Source: FEN-1088 sp031407985 (GTDB taxonomy: Bacteria > Myxococcota_A > Polyangia > Fen-1088). Taken from it: a DNA stretch of 64,000 nucleotides. A program made the position numbers and the translations under genes. The stretch is from the NCBI GenBank assembly GCA_031407985.1, contig JANOJB010000341.1, forward strand, positions 24,908 through 88,907. Reading direction: 5' to 3'. Positions within the stretch are counted from its first letter, which is position 1, and each line of letters begins with the position of its first letter. A model generated the notes under the pieces. It had not been told where the DNA came from, searched no databases, and saw only the letters and a program-made list of their open reading frames with translations. Below, one piece after another: positions 36,435 to 44,822 of this stretch.

Positions 36435-37580
36435 ATGTCTTCCACGCTCCCGCAGTTGGTGAACGACGTCCCGGCGATCAGCGGTGGGCGCGATCGGAGA
36501 AGCACAAGCTATCGCAGTCCGTTGCACCAGATGGTGTCGACGACCCCCACCGAGCTGTGGAACGACTCCTGTGCCGTGTCCGAGCTGCGCTACGCACTTG
36601 AACACGGGGCCGTGGGAGCGACCAGCAATCCCACCATCGTGTTCAGCGTCGTTCAGCAGGAATTCGCCGATTGGAAAGGCCGCATCGATGAGCTTTTCGC
36701 CGCGCATCGTCACGGGACCGAAGCTCAAATCACCTGGCAGTTGATCGAGGAGATGGCGGTCAGGGGCGCGGGGTTGCTGCGTCCCACGTTTGACCGGACC
36801 GACGGACGCAAGGGATTCCTTTCGATCCAGACCAACCCCGAGTACCACCGGACGACCGATCTGTTGGTTGCGCAGGCCCTTCATTTCGCCAAGCTGGCGC
36901 CCAACATTCAGGTCAAGATTCCGGCGACCGAGGCGGGAATCGCCGCGATCGAGGAAGTAACCGCGCAGGGGGTCAGCATCAACGCGACCGTGTGTTTCAC
37001 GGTTCCGCAGGCGGTGTGTGTGGCCGAAGCCGTCGAACGCGGCTTGAAGCGACGAGAGGACGCCGGGATGTCCACCTCGGGAGTCTTTTCCGTTTGCACC
37101 ATCATGGTGGGGCGCCTGGACGACTGGTTGAAGGTCGTTGCCGAAAAGGAGCGGCTGGTGCCCACACCGGGAACATTGGATTGGGCGGGCGTCGCCTGCA
37201 TGAAGCACGCGTATCAGATCTTCAGGAAGGCGAAATACCGAACCCGCTTGTTGTCCGCAGCGTACCGCAACCACCTGCATTGGTCCGAATTTATAGGTGG
37301 TGATGTCGTCCTGACGATTCCGGCCGCGTGGCAGCGTCGCTTCAATGCATCGTCGGTCGAGGTGCGGCCACGCATGGACAACCCTGTCCCGGCAGCGATC
37401 CTCGACGAACTCACCGATCAGTTCGTCGACTTTCGCCGGGCCTACGACCCCAAGGGCCTGGCGCCCAACCAGTTCGACACCTACGGCGCCACCGCCCGCA
37501 CGCTGCGCACGTTCCTCGGTTCGTACTACGATCTGATGACGTTCATCCGCGATCTGCGACTGCCGAATCCCGATCTGTAG
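36435..37580 (+). CDS. Transaldolase-family protein
   Basis: 381 residues. TAL/FSA barrel features: ELWNDSCAVSELRYALEHGAVGATSNPTIVF, IKIPAT-type lysine site (IQVKIPATEAG), INATVCFTVPQA. The catalytic Schiff-base lysine is in QVKIPAT. It is longer than classical TalB and N-terminally different, matching the transaldolases found with polyol or sugar-acid clusters. It would transfer or split off a dihydroxyacetone unit. No ribosome binding site is seen, and operator C2 sits where it should be. Convergent with the regulator gene, 8 bases apart. Confidence 0.82.
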   Translation: MSSTLPQLVNDVPAISGGRDRRSTSYRSPLHQMVSTTPTELWNDSCAVSELRYALEHGAVGATSNPTIVFSVVQQEFADWKGRIDELFAAHRHGTEAQITWQLIEEMAVRGAGLLRPTFDRTDGRKGFLSIQTNPEYHRTTDLLVAQALHFAKLAPNIQVKIPATEAGIAAIEEVTAQGVSINATVCFTVPQAVCVAEAVERGLKRREDAGMSTSGVFSVCTIMVGRLDDWLKVVAEKERLVPTPGTLDWAGVACMKHAYQIFRKAKYRTRLLSAAYRNHLHWSEFIGGDVVLTIPAAWQRRFNASSVEVRPRMDNPVPAAILDELTDQFVDFRRAYDPKGLAPNQFDTYGATARTLRTFLGSYYDLMTFIRDLRLPNPDL

Positions 37581-37587
37581 ATGGACC

Positions 37588-38463
37588 TCAGGACGACCGG
37601 CCGGCGGTCTTCTTGGCGGCCGGTCGCTTGATGCCAAGCGCGCGGCCCAGCCCAACGATAAGCGTGATCGCCAGGGTCATGGGCACCGCCAGCGAACGAA
37701 ACATCTGCACCGACGCCTGCTGAACCTCCATGCTGACGGTGGCGTGCTCGGCCAGGGGGGACAGCGGACTGTCCGTGATGGCGATGACCCGCACGCCCCG
37801 TTGCGACGCTTCACGAACAACCTGTACGACGTCCGGGGAATAGGCCTTCGAGCTGATGGCCAGTACCACATCGCGCGGCGTGGCGTGGCTGACCTGCTGA
37901 AAGAACAGACCGCCCACCCCATCCACCAGGACGTTTCGGACGTTCAGTTGGCTCATCGCATACGACAGGTAGCAGGCGACGGGAAACGATCGCCGGTGGG
38001 CGACCAGATAGACCGTCTCCGCGCTGGTGATCATGCTGACGGATTGATCCAACAGCTCGCTCATCTTCTCCTGCTGTAACAGACATTGAAGCGCCACGAT
38101 GTCCGCCTGTACGAACTGGCCCAACAGCGATCCGACGTCTTTCGTTTTGCTGCCGGTTTGGTCGCCCAGCAAACGCAAGCGCTCCTTGTAGTCGGGCATC
38201 GCGTCCGTCAGCCGCAGGCGGAACACCCGCTGCATCTCGCTGTATCCCGAAAACCCAAAGACCTTCGCGAAACGGATCAGACTGGACGGTTGCACACCCG
38301 CGCGCGGGGCCACGGCGGCGATGGTCTCCAGTGCCATCTCGCTTGGGTTGTCGAGCGCATAGGTCGCAATCTGTTGCAGACACTTACTCAACACGGAAAA
38401 CCGATCGACGATCTCCTGTCGTAGGCCGTCGTAGGTCTCGGCTCTTGGTGTGCTCTTCGCCAT
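37588..38463 (-). CDS. RpiR/MurR-family transcriptional regulator with SIS domain
   Basis: 291 residues. N-terminal helix-turn-helix (~30-75: ALETIAAVAPRAGVQPSSLIRFAKVFGFSGYSEMQ) and C-terminal SIS domain (~135-260: VYLVAHRRSFPVACYLSYAM, DVVLAISSKAYSPDVVQVVREASQRGVRVIAITDS). Such regulators sense phosphorylated sugars or polyols and usually repress. It lies last in the long minus-strand operon (18 bases after mmsA), so it would be under its own control. The (A/G)GAA-N6-TTC(T/C) repeats in this window resemble the GGAA-N6-TTCC sites I recall for RpiR-type IolR proteins. Confidence 0.9.
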   Translation of the reverse strand: MAKSTPRAETYDGLRQEIVDRFSVLSKCLQQIATYALDNPSEMALETIAAVAPRAGVQPSSLIRFAKVFGFSGYSEMQRVFRLRLTDAMPDYKERLRLLGDQTGSKTKDVGSLLGQFVQADIVALQCLLQQEKMSELLDQSVSMITSAETVYLVAHRRSFPVACYLSYAMSQLNVRNVLVDGVGGLFFQQVSHATPRDVVLAISSKAYSPDVVQVVREASQRGVRVIAITDSPLSPLAEHATVSMEVQQASVQMFRSLAVPMTLAITLIVGLGRALGIKRPAAKKTAGRSS

Positions 38464-38481
38464 CGCGGTTCGACTCCCGAT

Positions 38482-39981
38482 CTACTTCATTGTCGGCATG
38501 ATGAAATTCGCGCCCGTGCTGGCGCCCCGCGGCCAGCGCGACGTCACGGTCTTGAGGCGGGTGAAGAATCGCACGCCTTCGGTCCCATGCATGAAATGGT
38601 CGCCAAACAACGATCCCTTCCAGCCGCCAAAACTGTGAAATGCCATGGGAACCGGGATGGGGACGTTGATACCGACCATTCCGGTTTGGACGCGCTTTGT
38701 GAACTCATCGGCGGCCTCTCCGCTGGCCGTGAAGATGGCGCCGCCGTTCCCGAAACGATGTGCGTTGACAAGATCAATGGCTGCGTCCAGGGTGGCGCAT
38801 CTTACAACACACAACACAGGGCCAAAGATCTCGTCCTGGTAAATCGTCATTTCGGGCGTGACGTGGTCGAACAGGGTACCGCCGATAAAGAAGCCCCTTT
38901 CGTGACCGGAAACCTTCAGACCGCGACCGTCCACCACCAGTTTGGCGCCGACCTGTTTTCCCTGATCGATGTAGTTCGTAACCCGATCGAGGTGGGCCTT
39001 GGTGATAAGCGGGCCCATGTCGACATCCTTCTGTGTCCCGGGACCGACCCGCAGCGCCTTGATCTTGGGGATCAATGCCTCGACCAGTCGATCGCCGGTA
39101 TGCGGTCCCACGGCGACCGCGACGGAAATCGCCATGCAGCGCTCCCCCGCCGAACCGTACGCCGCGCCCATCAAACCGTCCGTCACGTGCTCCAGATCCG
39201 CGTCCGGCATGACCACCATGTGATTCTTCGCCCCGCCCAACGCTTGCACGCGTTTCCCCGCGGCGGTGGCACGTCGATAAACGTATTCCGCCGTCGGCGT
39301 TGATCCGACCAGACTGATGGCGGCAACGTCGGCGTGATCAAGAAAGGCGTCAACGACCTCCTTGTCGCCGTTGACGACGTTGAACACGCCCTTCGGCAGG
39401 CCGGCCTCGTGCCACAGCTCCGCCAATCGATGGGCCGTCGAAGGAACCCGCTCGGACGGCTTCATCACGAAGGTATTTCCACAAGCGATGGCCACCGGCG
39501 CCATCCACAACGGAATCATCGCCGGAAAATTGAACGGGCCGACACCCGCACAAACGCCCAGTGGCTGCCGCAGCGACCAGGAGTCGACCCCACGTCCCAC
39601 CTGATCCGAGTACTCGCCCTTGAGGAGGTGCGGGATACCGCAGGCGAACTCGACGACCTCCATACCGCGCGTCACGGATCCACGCGCGTCCTCCAGCACC
39701 TTGCCGTGCTCCGAGCTCAGCAGAGCCGCCAGTTCATCCATGTGCTCGTCGATTAGGGCCTTGAATCGAAACAGGACGCGCGCCCTCCGCACCGCGGGCG
39801 TCGCCGACCATTCCCCGAAGGCGTCGCGCGCCGCCGATACGGCGGCATCAACGTCCCCCGCGGTGGACATCGGAACCTGGCAGGCGACCGTCCCGGTGGC
39901 AGGGTTGTAGACATCGCCCCAGCGGTTGGTCTCGCTGGTGACGGAGGCGCCGCCGATGAAATTCGTGAGCTTTCTGGTCAT
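38482..39981 (-). CDS. mmsA: Methylmalonate-semialdehyde dehydrogenase (CoA-acylating)
   Basis: 499 residues, the normal length. Aldehyde dehydrogenase features: PFNFPAMIPLWM, FVMKPSERVPST, LVGSTPTAEYVY, GAKNHMVVMPDADLE, catalytic cysteine in GERCMAIS. The signature NVPIPVPMAFHSFGGWKGSLFGD is specific to the MmsA/IolA group. It converts methylmalonate or malonate semialdehyde to propionyl- or acetyl-CoA. In inositol catabolism the same enzyme (IolA) handles malonate semialdehyde; here the other iol genes are absent. Confidence 0.93.
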   Translation of the reverse strand: MTRKLTNFIGGASVTSETNRWGDVYNPATGTVACQVPMSTAGDVDAAVSAARDAFGEWSATPAVRRARVLFRFKALIDEHMDELAALLSSEHGKVLEDARGSVTRGMEVVEFACGIPHLLKGEYSDQVGRGVDSWSLRQPLGVCAGVGPFNFPAMIPLWMAPVAIACGNTFVMKPSERVPSTAHRLAELWHEAGLPKGVFNVVNGDKEVVDAFLDHADVAAISLVGSTPTAEYVYRRATAAGKRVQALGGAKNHMVVMPDADLEHVTDGLMGAAYGSAGERCMAISVAVAVGPHTGDRLVEALIPKIKALRVGPGTQKDVDMGPLITKAHLDRVTNYIDQGKQVGAKLVVDGRGLKVSGHERGFFIGGTLFDHVTPEMTIYQDEIFGPVLCVVRCATLDAAIDLVNAHRFGNGGAIFTASGEAADEFTKRVQTGMVGINVPIPVPMAFHSFGGWKGSLFGDHFMHGTEGVRFFTRLKTVTSRWPRGASTGANFIMPTMK

Positions 39982-40037
39982 CTTTGGTTCTCGATTCCTC
40001 TTGTGGTGCCGGTTTCAGCGGATGGATGCGGGAGCAA

Positions 40038-40820
40038 TTATTGGCAAGCGGTCAGGCCGCCATCGACGTACAACACCTGGCCGGTCACGAAGTCCGACGC
40101 GGGCGCGCAGAAGAACTGCACCGGCCCGACGACATCCTTGGGATCCGCGATGCGCCCCAGCGGGATCCGCGAGACGACGTTCTTCTTGAACTCCGGATCA
40201 TTCACCACGTGCCCGATCATCTCGGTGTACACGAATGTCGGAGCCACGCCGTTCACGTTGATGCCGTGCGGGGCCAGCTCGCTTGCGTGCTGGCGGACAA
40301 TCATCAGCAGTCCCCCCTTGCTGGCGCAGTAGGTTGAATAGCCCTTCCCACGCAGACCCAGCTGCGCGCGAACGGACAACAGGTGGACTTGTTTGCCGCC
40401 TTGACCAGCCGCCACCTGCCGGCGCGCCACGGCCTGGGCCAGGAACATTCCCGCCTTCAGATTCACGCCCAATACCTGATCGTAGACCTCCTCGGTCACG
40501 TCCAGAATCTCCTGCTCCCGATGAATGCCGACGCAGTTCACCAGGATGTCGCAGCGACCGAAGAAGTCACACACACCATCGACGGAACGACCAATGTCGC
40601 TGACCGATCGTGCGTCGAAGGTCAACCCGCGCGCCTCGTGTCCCGCGGTCGTCAGGGATCCGACCAGGCGATCGACCTTCGCGCCATCCAAATCTCCGAT
40701 GACAACGCGCGCGCCGATCGCGGCCAGTCCCCAGGCAATCGCCTCGCCCAAACCGCCGGCACCCCCGGGAACATAGGCAACTTTTCCGGTCGCGGCGTGA
40801 AGGCTGATGGAAGAAGACAT
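40038..40820 (-). CDS. SDR-family oxidoreductase
   Basis: 260 residues. Cofactor motif VPGGAGGLGEAIAWGL, D in IGDLDGAK, NCVG, catalytic Ser in LLSVRAQLG, Y-x3-K in YCASK, and QFFCAPASDFVTG. It is an NAD(P)-linked alcohol dehydrogenase or ketone reductase of unknown substrate. It lies 9 bases from the next SDR gene, so the two are co-expressed in the importer/catabolic operon. They probably oxidise successive hydroxyls of the imported compound (inference). Confidence 0.88.
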   Translation of the reverse strand: MSSSISLHAATGKVAYVPGGAGGLGEAIAWGLAAIGARVVIGDLDGAKVDRLVGSLTTAGHEARGLTFDARSVSDIGRSVDGVCDFFGRCDILVNCVGIHREQEILDVTEEVYDQVLGVNLKAGMFLAQAVARRQVAAGQGGKQVHLLSVRAQLGLRGKGYSTYCASKGGLLMIVRQHASELAPHGINVNGVAPTFVYTEMIGHVVNDPEFKKNVVSRIPLGRIADPKDVVGPVQFFCAPASDFVTGQVLYVDGGLTACQ

Positions 40821-40829
40821 ACGTTTGTC

Positions 40830-41606
40830 CTAGTCGAGGTGAAGACCGCCGTTGACGTCGATGATTTCGCCCGTGATGAAGCCCGCCAGGGACGAACTGA
40901 GGAACGTGACCACGCACGCCACCTCCTCAGGTTCGCAGAAGCGTCCCATCGGAATCCCGCGCAGGGTGTCCTGACGCTGCTGCTCGGTCAGTTGTTCGGT
41001 GACCATCTTGGTTCTCACGTAGGCGGGCGCGATTCCGTTCGAGGTCACACCGTGTGGGGCAAGCTCGCGCGCCAGCGAAAACGTGAAAGCCCCCAGCGCG
41101 CCCTTCGACGTGGTGTAGGCCGTCCCGGCCGTCAGACCGCCCGTTTTCATGGCCACCGAGCACATGTTGATGATCCGGCCCCAGCGGCGCTGGCGCATGG
41201 CGGGCACCCATTCGCGACACAGAAGGAACGGCCCATCGACATTGACCGCGTGCACTTGTCGCCATTCATCGGGCGTCGTATCCGCGATCTTGTTGTTGGT
41301 CAGGATTCCCGCGTTGTTGACCAGGATGTCGACGGTGCCCCATTTTTTGCGGACGGTTTCGCACGCGACGCTGACCTCGACGGCGTCACTGACGTCGAAG
41401 GCGATGGGCAAAGCGCGATCACCACAGGTGGCCGCCAAATCGTGCAGCGCCGACGCGTTGTTGTCGGCCAAGACGACACGATGGCCTTCGTTCAACAACG
41501 CCCGTGCGATGGCCACGCCCAGCGCGCCGGCGGCTCCGGTTACAAATGCCACGCGATTCGTTTCAGTGGTTGTGTCTTTGGTTGTGTCTTGGGTTGTGTC
41601 TTGCAT
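40830..41606 (-). CDS. SDR-family oxidoreductase
   Basis: 258 residues. VTGAAGALGVAIARALL cofactor motif, NNAG, catalytic Ser in NMCSVAMK, Y-x3-K in YTTSK, and FLSSSLAGFITGEIIDVNGG. The N-terminus (MQDTTQDTTKDTTTE) is encoded by 12-bp repeats at 41569-41602 and precedes the normal SDR start, so it is a recent extension. The substrate is unknown. Confidence 0.87.
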   Translation of the reverse strand: MQDTTQDTTKDTTTETNRVAFVTGAAGALGVAIARALLNEGHRVVLADNNASALHDLAATCGDRALPIAFDVSDAVEVSVACETVRKKWGTVDILVNNAGILTNNKIADTTPDEWRQVHAVNVDGPFLLCREWVPAMRQRRWGRIINMCSVAMKTGGLTAGTAYTTSKGALGAFTFSLARELAPHGVTSNGIAPAYVRTKMVTEQLTEQQRQDTLRGIPMGRFCEPEEVACVVTFLSSSLAGFITGEIIDVNGGLHLD

Positions 41607-41672
41607 GTGGTTCAGTGGTTCAAAGGGCCGACTTGACCTTGTGGGTGGTGGTGTCGTTTCGGTTCAGTGGTT
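41561..41672. repeat. Short repeats at the junction of SDR and ABC transporter genes
   Basis: TTCAGTGGTT occurs at 41562-41571, 41611-41620 and 41663-41672. GTTGTGTCTT occurs three times with 12-base period (41569-41578, 41581-41590, 41593-41602). They cover the SDR start, the 57-base gap and the end of the ATPase gene, marking a possible rearrangement or slippage point in the operon. Confidence 0.7.
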
Positions 41673-42308
41673 TGCCAGCGTGCCCAGGTAGTCGCGCACG
41701 CCCGGATGATTCAAAAGGCTTCCGTAGTCCGGCAGCTGGGCCACCTGTCCCTTCGATACGAAGAGAAAGCGGTCGCAGGTGTCGCGCATGATGTCGACGT
41801 GAAAGGGTTCGTTGGGATGCAGACACAAAAACACGACCCGTCCGTCCACCCGCAAGCGCTTGAAGAAGTTCAGCATGAACCCGATGTAGCCATCCTGGGT
41901 GCTGAACTGGGGCTCGTCGAAGATGTGCACCAGAGGATACCTGGAGGACGCTTTGTCGAGCATGAAATTCGGCACGGTCTTCTGGACACGGCGAACTTGG
42001 TACGACTGATGATAGTGAATAATCAGTCGGTCCCGTTCGCGGTACTTCACCTTGTGCACGTCCTGTCCCGCGCAGATCACCTTGCCGCCGGTCGGAACGT
42101 TGCTGCCCGACAGCAGCTCGAACAGGGTCGTCTTGCCCGAACCGTTGGGGCCCATGACACCGACGATTTGTGGACCTTGGACCGAAAAGTCGGCGTTGAG
42201 TCCGAACGTCGAGCGTCGTTTCAACAGCCCACGCCTGTAGGTCTTTCGCAAGCCCTCGACCCGCAGAATGGGTTGTGTCGTTGGATGCGCCATGGGTCCC
42301 ACGCTCAT
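41664..42308 (-). CDS. ABC-type ATPase lacking the LSGGQ signature, linked to a Liv-type importer
   Basis: 214 residues; the start overlaps the livF stop (ATGA). Walker A G53PNGSGKTT, Q-loop glutamine in HYHQSYQ, Walker B LVHIFDEP ending near 133, and an H-loop histidine in LCLHPNE are present. Between the Q-loop and Walker B there are only ~25-30 residues and no LSGGQ-like sequence, where about 50 residues with the signature helix are normal. It may be an accessory or regulatory ATPase rather than a transport motor, pairing with LivF/LivG or acting alone. Confidence 0.7.
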   Translation of the reverse strand: MSVGPMAHPTTQPILRVEGLRKTYRRGLLKRRSTFGLNADFSVQGPQIVGVMGPNGSGKTTLFELLSGSNVPTGGKVICAGQDVHKVKYRERDRLIIHYHQSYQVRRVQKTVPNFMLDKASSRYPLVHIFDEPQFSTQDGYIGFMLNFFKRLRVDGRVVFLCLHPNEPFHVDIMRDTCDRFLFVSKGQVAQLPDYGSLLNHPGVRDYLGTLANH

Positions 42309-43000
42309 GTCCCCAGCAACCGGGTTCGGGTGCCTTCATCCGCCAGCAAAGCCGCGGCGGAATCCTCGTGAATCACGCGCCCTTGATCGATCACGCACAC
42401 ACGGTCGGAGACAGCCAACACGCTAAGGATGTTCTGCTCGACGACCAGTACGGCGATGTTCTCTTCCTTCAGGCGCGTGATGGTCTTCATCACGTCCTGT
42501 ACCAGTTTCGGCGCCAAACCCTGCGATGGTTCGTCGAGCAGGATCAGTCCAGGGCCCCCCAACAGGGCGCGGCCGATGGCCACCATTTGCATCTCGCCAC
42601 CTGACAGATTCTCGCTGTCGCGGTCCAGCAGATACTCCAGCGCCGGAAACAGCTGATAAACCTGGGTTTCCGTCCAGGCACGAAACCGGGTTTTCTTCTT
42701 GCCGAGCGCCAGGTTTGTCCTGACCGTCAAGGCCGGAAAAATCCGCCGATCGTCGGGGACCCACCCGATACCCGCGCAGGCAATGTCGCTGGTCGCACTT
42801 CGGGTGATGTCGCGATCAGAGAATCGAATGGAACCACGCCGGGCCGGCGTCAGCCCCAGTATCGAGCGCAGCATCGTCGTTTTGCCGGCGCCGTTCTTTC
42901 CTAATAGGGCCACCACCTCGCCCTGCCCCACGGTCAGCGATGCCCCGAACAACGCCTGCGTCTCGCCGTAGTGGGTGTCGATGCTCCGGATCTCAAGCAC
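42305..43000 (-). CDS. livF: Branched-chain amino acid-type ABC transporter ATPase (LivF)
   Basis: The start is placed at GTG 43000 (VLEIRSIDTHYGE), overlapping the livG stop; upstream in-frame codons are shadow. 231 residues with Walker A GKNGAGKTT, signature LSGGEMQ, Walker B LILLDEP, and LivF-specific VPDDRRIFPALTVRTNL and SQGLAPKLVQDVM. It is one motor subunit of a HAAT-family importer. Other compounds than amino acids (polyols, aromatics, urea) are also carried by this family. Confidence 0.92.
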   Translation of the reverse strand: MLEIRSIDTHYGETQALFGASLTVGQGEVVALLGKNGAGKTTMLRSILGLTPARRGSIRFSDRDITRSATSDIACAGIGWVPDDRRIFPALTVRTNLALGKKKTRFRAWTETQVYQLFPALEYLLDRDSENLSGGEMQMVAIGRALLGGPGLILLDEPSQGLAPKLVQDVMKTITRLKEENIAVLVVEQNILSVLAVSDRVCVIDQGRVIHEDSAAALLADEGTRTRLLGT

Positions 43001-43742
43001 GGCTTGTTCCCCCCAGGGTCGAACGACGCACCCACGGATCCGCCTGCAACTGGCGCGGGGTTCCCTGCGCGATGACCTGTCCCCAATGAATGACCGAGAC
43101 CTGATCGGCCAGTTCAAACAAAAACTCCATGTCGTGCTCGATCATCACGATCGTGAACTGGTTCTTCAGTTTCTTGATCAGCTCCAGCAGGTGGTGGCGC
43201 CCTTCGGCGCCCATGCCCTGCGTCGGCTCGTCCAGGAACAGAATCCGGGGCTGCGCGGCAATCGCCACGGCAATCTCCAAGGCGCGGCGTTGCCCGTAGG
43301 ACAAGCTTGCCGAAGACCCGTCGGCATTCGCGCCCAACCCCACCATTTCGATCACGGCAAGCGCTCTTGCGACCATCAGAGAATCGCCCGCCACGTCGTG
43401 CAACATGCGAAGACCTCGCGCACGCACGCCGGGCAGGGCCAGCAAGACGTTTTCCAACGCGCTGAATTCGTCGAACAGATTGATGATCTGGAACGAACGG
43501 GCGACGCCTTTGCGCGCAATCTGAAGAGGTGAAAGGCCCGTGATGTCCTCGCCACCCAGGAGCACATGGCCCCGATCGGGAGAAAAATGCCCCGTCAGGA
43601 CGTTGAAACACGTCGACTTGCCAGCGCCGTTCGGCCCCATGATGCCCGACAGTTGACCTTCCTCGAACTTCAGCGAAATGTCCTCCAGCACGACGCGATC
43701 GCCAAAGCGCTTGCTCAAGTGCTGGGCTTCAAACAGAGCCAT
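42993..43742 (-). CDS. livG: Branched-chain amino acid-type ABC transporter ATPase (LivG)
   Basis: ATG 43742 with AGAGGCGG upstream gives 249 residues. Walker A GPNGAGKST, LivG-type NVLTGHFSPDRGHVLLGGEDITGL, FQIINLFDEFSALENVLLAL, signature LSYGQRR (in place of LSGGQ, common in LivG), Walker B ILFLDEPTQGM. The start lies inside the livM 3' end (14-base overlap). Confidence 0.92.
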   Translation of the reverse strand: MALFEAQHLSKRFGDRVVLEDISLKFEEGQLSGIMGPNGAGKSTCFNVLTGHFSPDRGHVLLGGEDITGLSPLQIARKGVARSFQIINLFDEFSALENVLLALPGVRARGLRMLHDVAGDSLMVARALAVIEMVGLGANADGSSASLSYGQRRALEIAVAIAAQPRILFLDEPTQGMGAEGRHHLLELIKKLKNQFTIVMIEHDMEFLFELADQVSVIHWGQVIAQGTPRQLQADPWVRRSTLGGTSRA

Positions 43743-44820
43743 TTTCCGCCTCTTGTGACAACGGGGTGGGAGCTTGTGGTCCTTGCCGTCGGACCTTCGC
43801 GTCGGCCCCACGTTTGTGCCCGACCTTGTCCCTGATCGCGTACCAGAGGCCCACCAAACCTTCAGGCTTGAACAGCACCACACCGATGAAGATCAGCCCG
43901 TACCAGAGCAACCAGGTCTCCGTCAGCGCGCCCAGCAGATCCCGCGCTACGATAAAAACCAAGGCGCCCAGCAACGGCCCCCAAAAACTGACGGTACCGC
44001 CCCCGATCAAGGTCGCCATCACCACAAGACCGGACGCGTGGACGCTCATCACGTTCGGATAGGCGCTTTCCTGCGAGATCGCCAACAGCCCACCCGCGAT
44101 TCCGGCTGCGGCCCCGGAAATCGTGAACGCGATCCATTTCGTCAGCCAGACGTTGTAACCCACGAAACGCGCGCGATTTTCGTTCATCCGAATCGCTTGC
44201 AAGGCGCGGCCGAAGGGTGAGTGGACCAGACGCCACATGAACACCAGACACACGGCCAGAACCGCGACGACGAAATAGAACAGAGTGACGTTGTCCTTCA
44301 AGCTGACTTGAAAGGGCCCGACGCCGAAACGGGAGCGGTGAAGGTTCAGCAAACCGTCCTCGCCGCCGGTCAGGGAGCGCGCCTTCATCGACACGAACCA
44401 GAACACCTGACCGCAGGCAATGGTCATCAGCGCGAAGTAGATGCCGCGCCGGTGGGACAGCAGCGTCGCGACCAACGCCGCCCCCAGGGCGCCCGCGCAT
44501 CCCGCGAGAAGCAGCGCCACGACGGGATTCGCCGACAGATGCAGGTAGCAAAGTCCGTAGGCGTACCCGCCAATGCCGAAGAACGCGCCGTGCCCGAAGG
44601 ACGGCAGGCCCGCATAGCCCAGCAACAGGTTGTAGCCCAGGGCAAAGATCATCCAGACCACCACTTCGATTCCCAGGTAGGGATAAAGACCCAGTGTCTC
44701 GGCCCACAACGGAAAAGTCAGCAGCAGGGCGATCGTCACCACCATGGGCCGGGTGACCCACGATGTTCCGCGCGTGCCGGCTTCGGCATTCTTTCGGGTG
44801 ATCGCGGTCGTCAACGCCAC
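43729..44820 (-). CDS. livM: Branched-chain amino acid-type ABC transporter permease (LivM)
   Basis: GTG 44820 lies two bases after the livH stop and has GAGG upstream; 363 residues, about nine membrane helices. Conserved permease elements: LGYAGLPSFGHGAFFGIGGY, GRALQAIRMNENRARFVGYNV, and IGGGTVSFWGPLLGALVFI. It forms the channel with LivH. The long upstream extension of the frame is a shadow of livH. Confidence 0.9.
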   Translation of the reverse strand: MALTTAITRKNAEAGTRGTSWVTRPMVVTIALLLTFPLWAETLGLYPYLGIEVVVWMIFALGYNLLLGYAGLPSFGHGAFFGIGGYAYGLCYLHLSANPVVALLLAGCAGALGAALVATLLSHRRGIYFALMTIACGQVFWFVSMKARSLTGGEDGLLNLHRSRFGVGPFQVSLKDNVTLFYFVVAVLAVCLVFMWRLVHSPFGRALQAIRMNENRARFVGYNVWLTKWIAFTISGAAAGIAGGLLAISQESAYPNVMSVHASGLVVMATLIGGGTVSFWGPLLGALVFIVARDLLGALTETWLLWYGLIFIGVVLFKPEGLVGLWYAIRDKVGHKRGADAKVRRQGPQAPTPLSQEAENGSV

Positions 44821-44822
44821 CG

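Noticed and set aside
40383..41636. 417-codon plus-strand open frame
   Set aside because: Antisense to the two SDR genes; carries no domain of its own.
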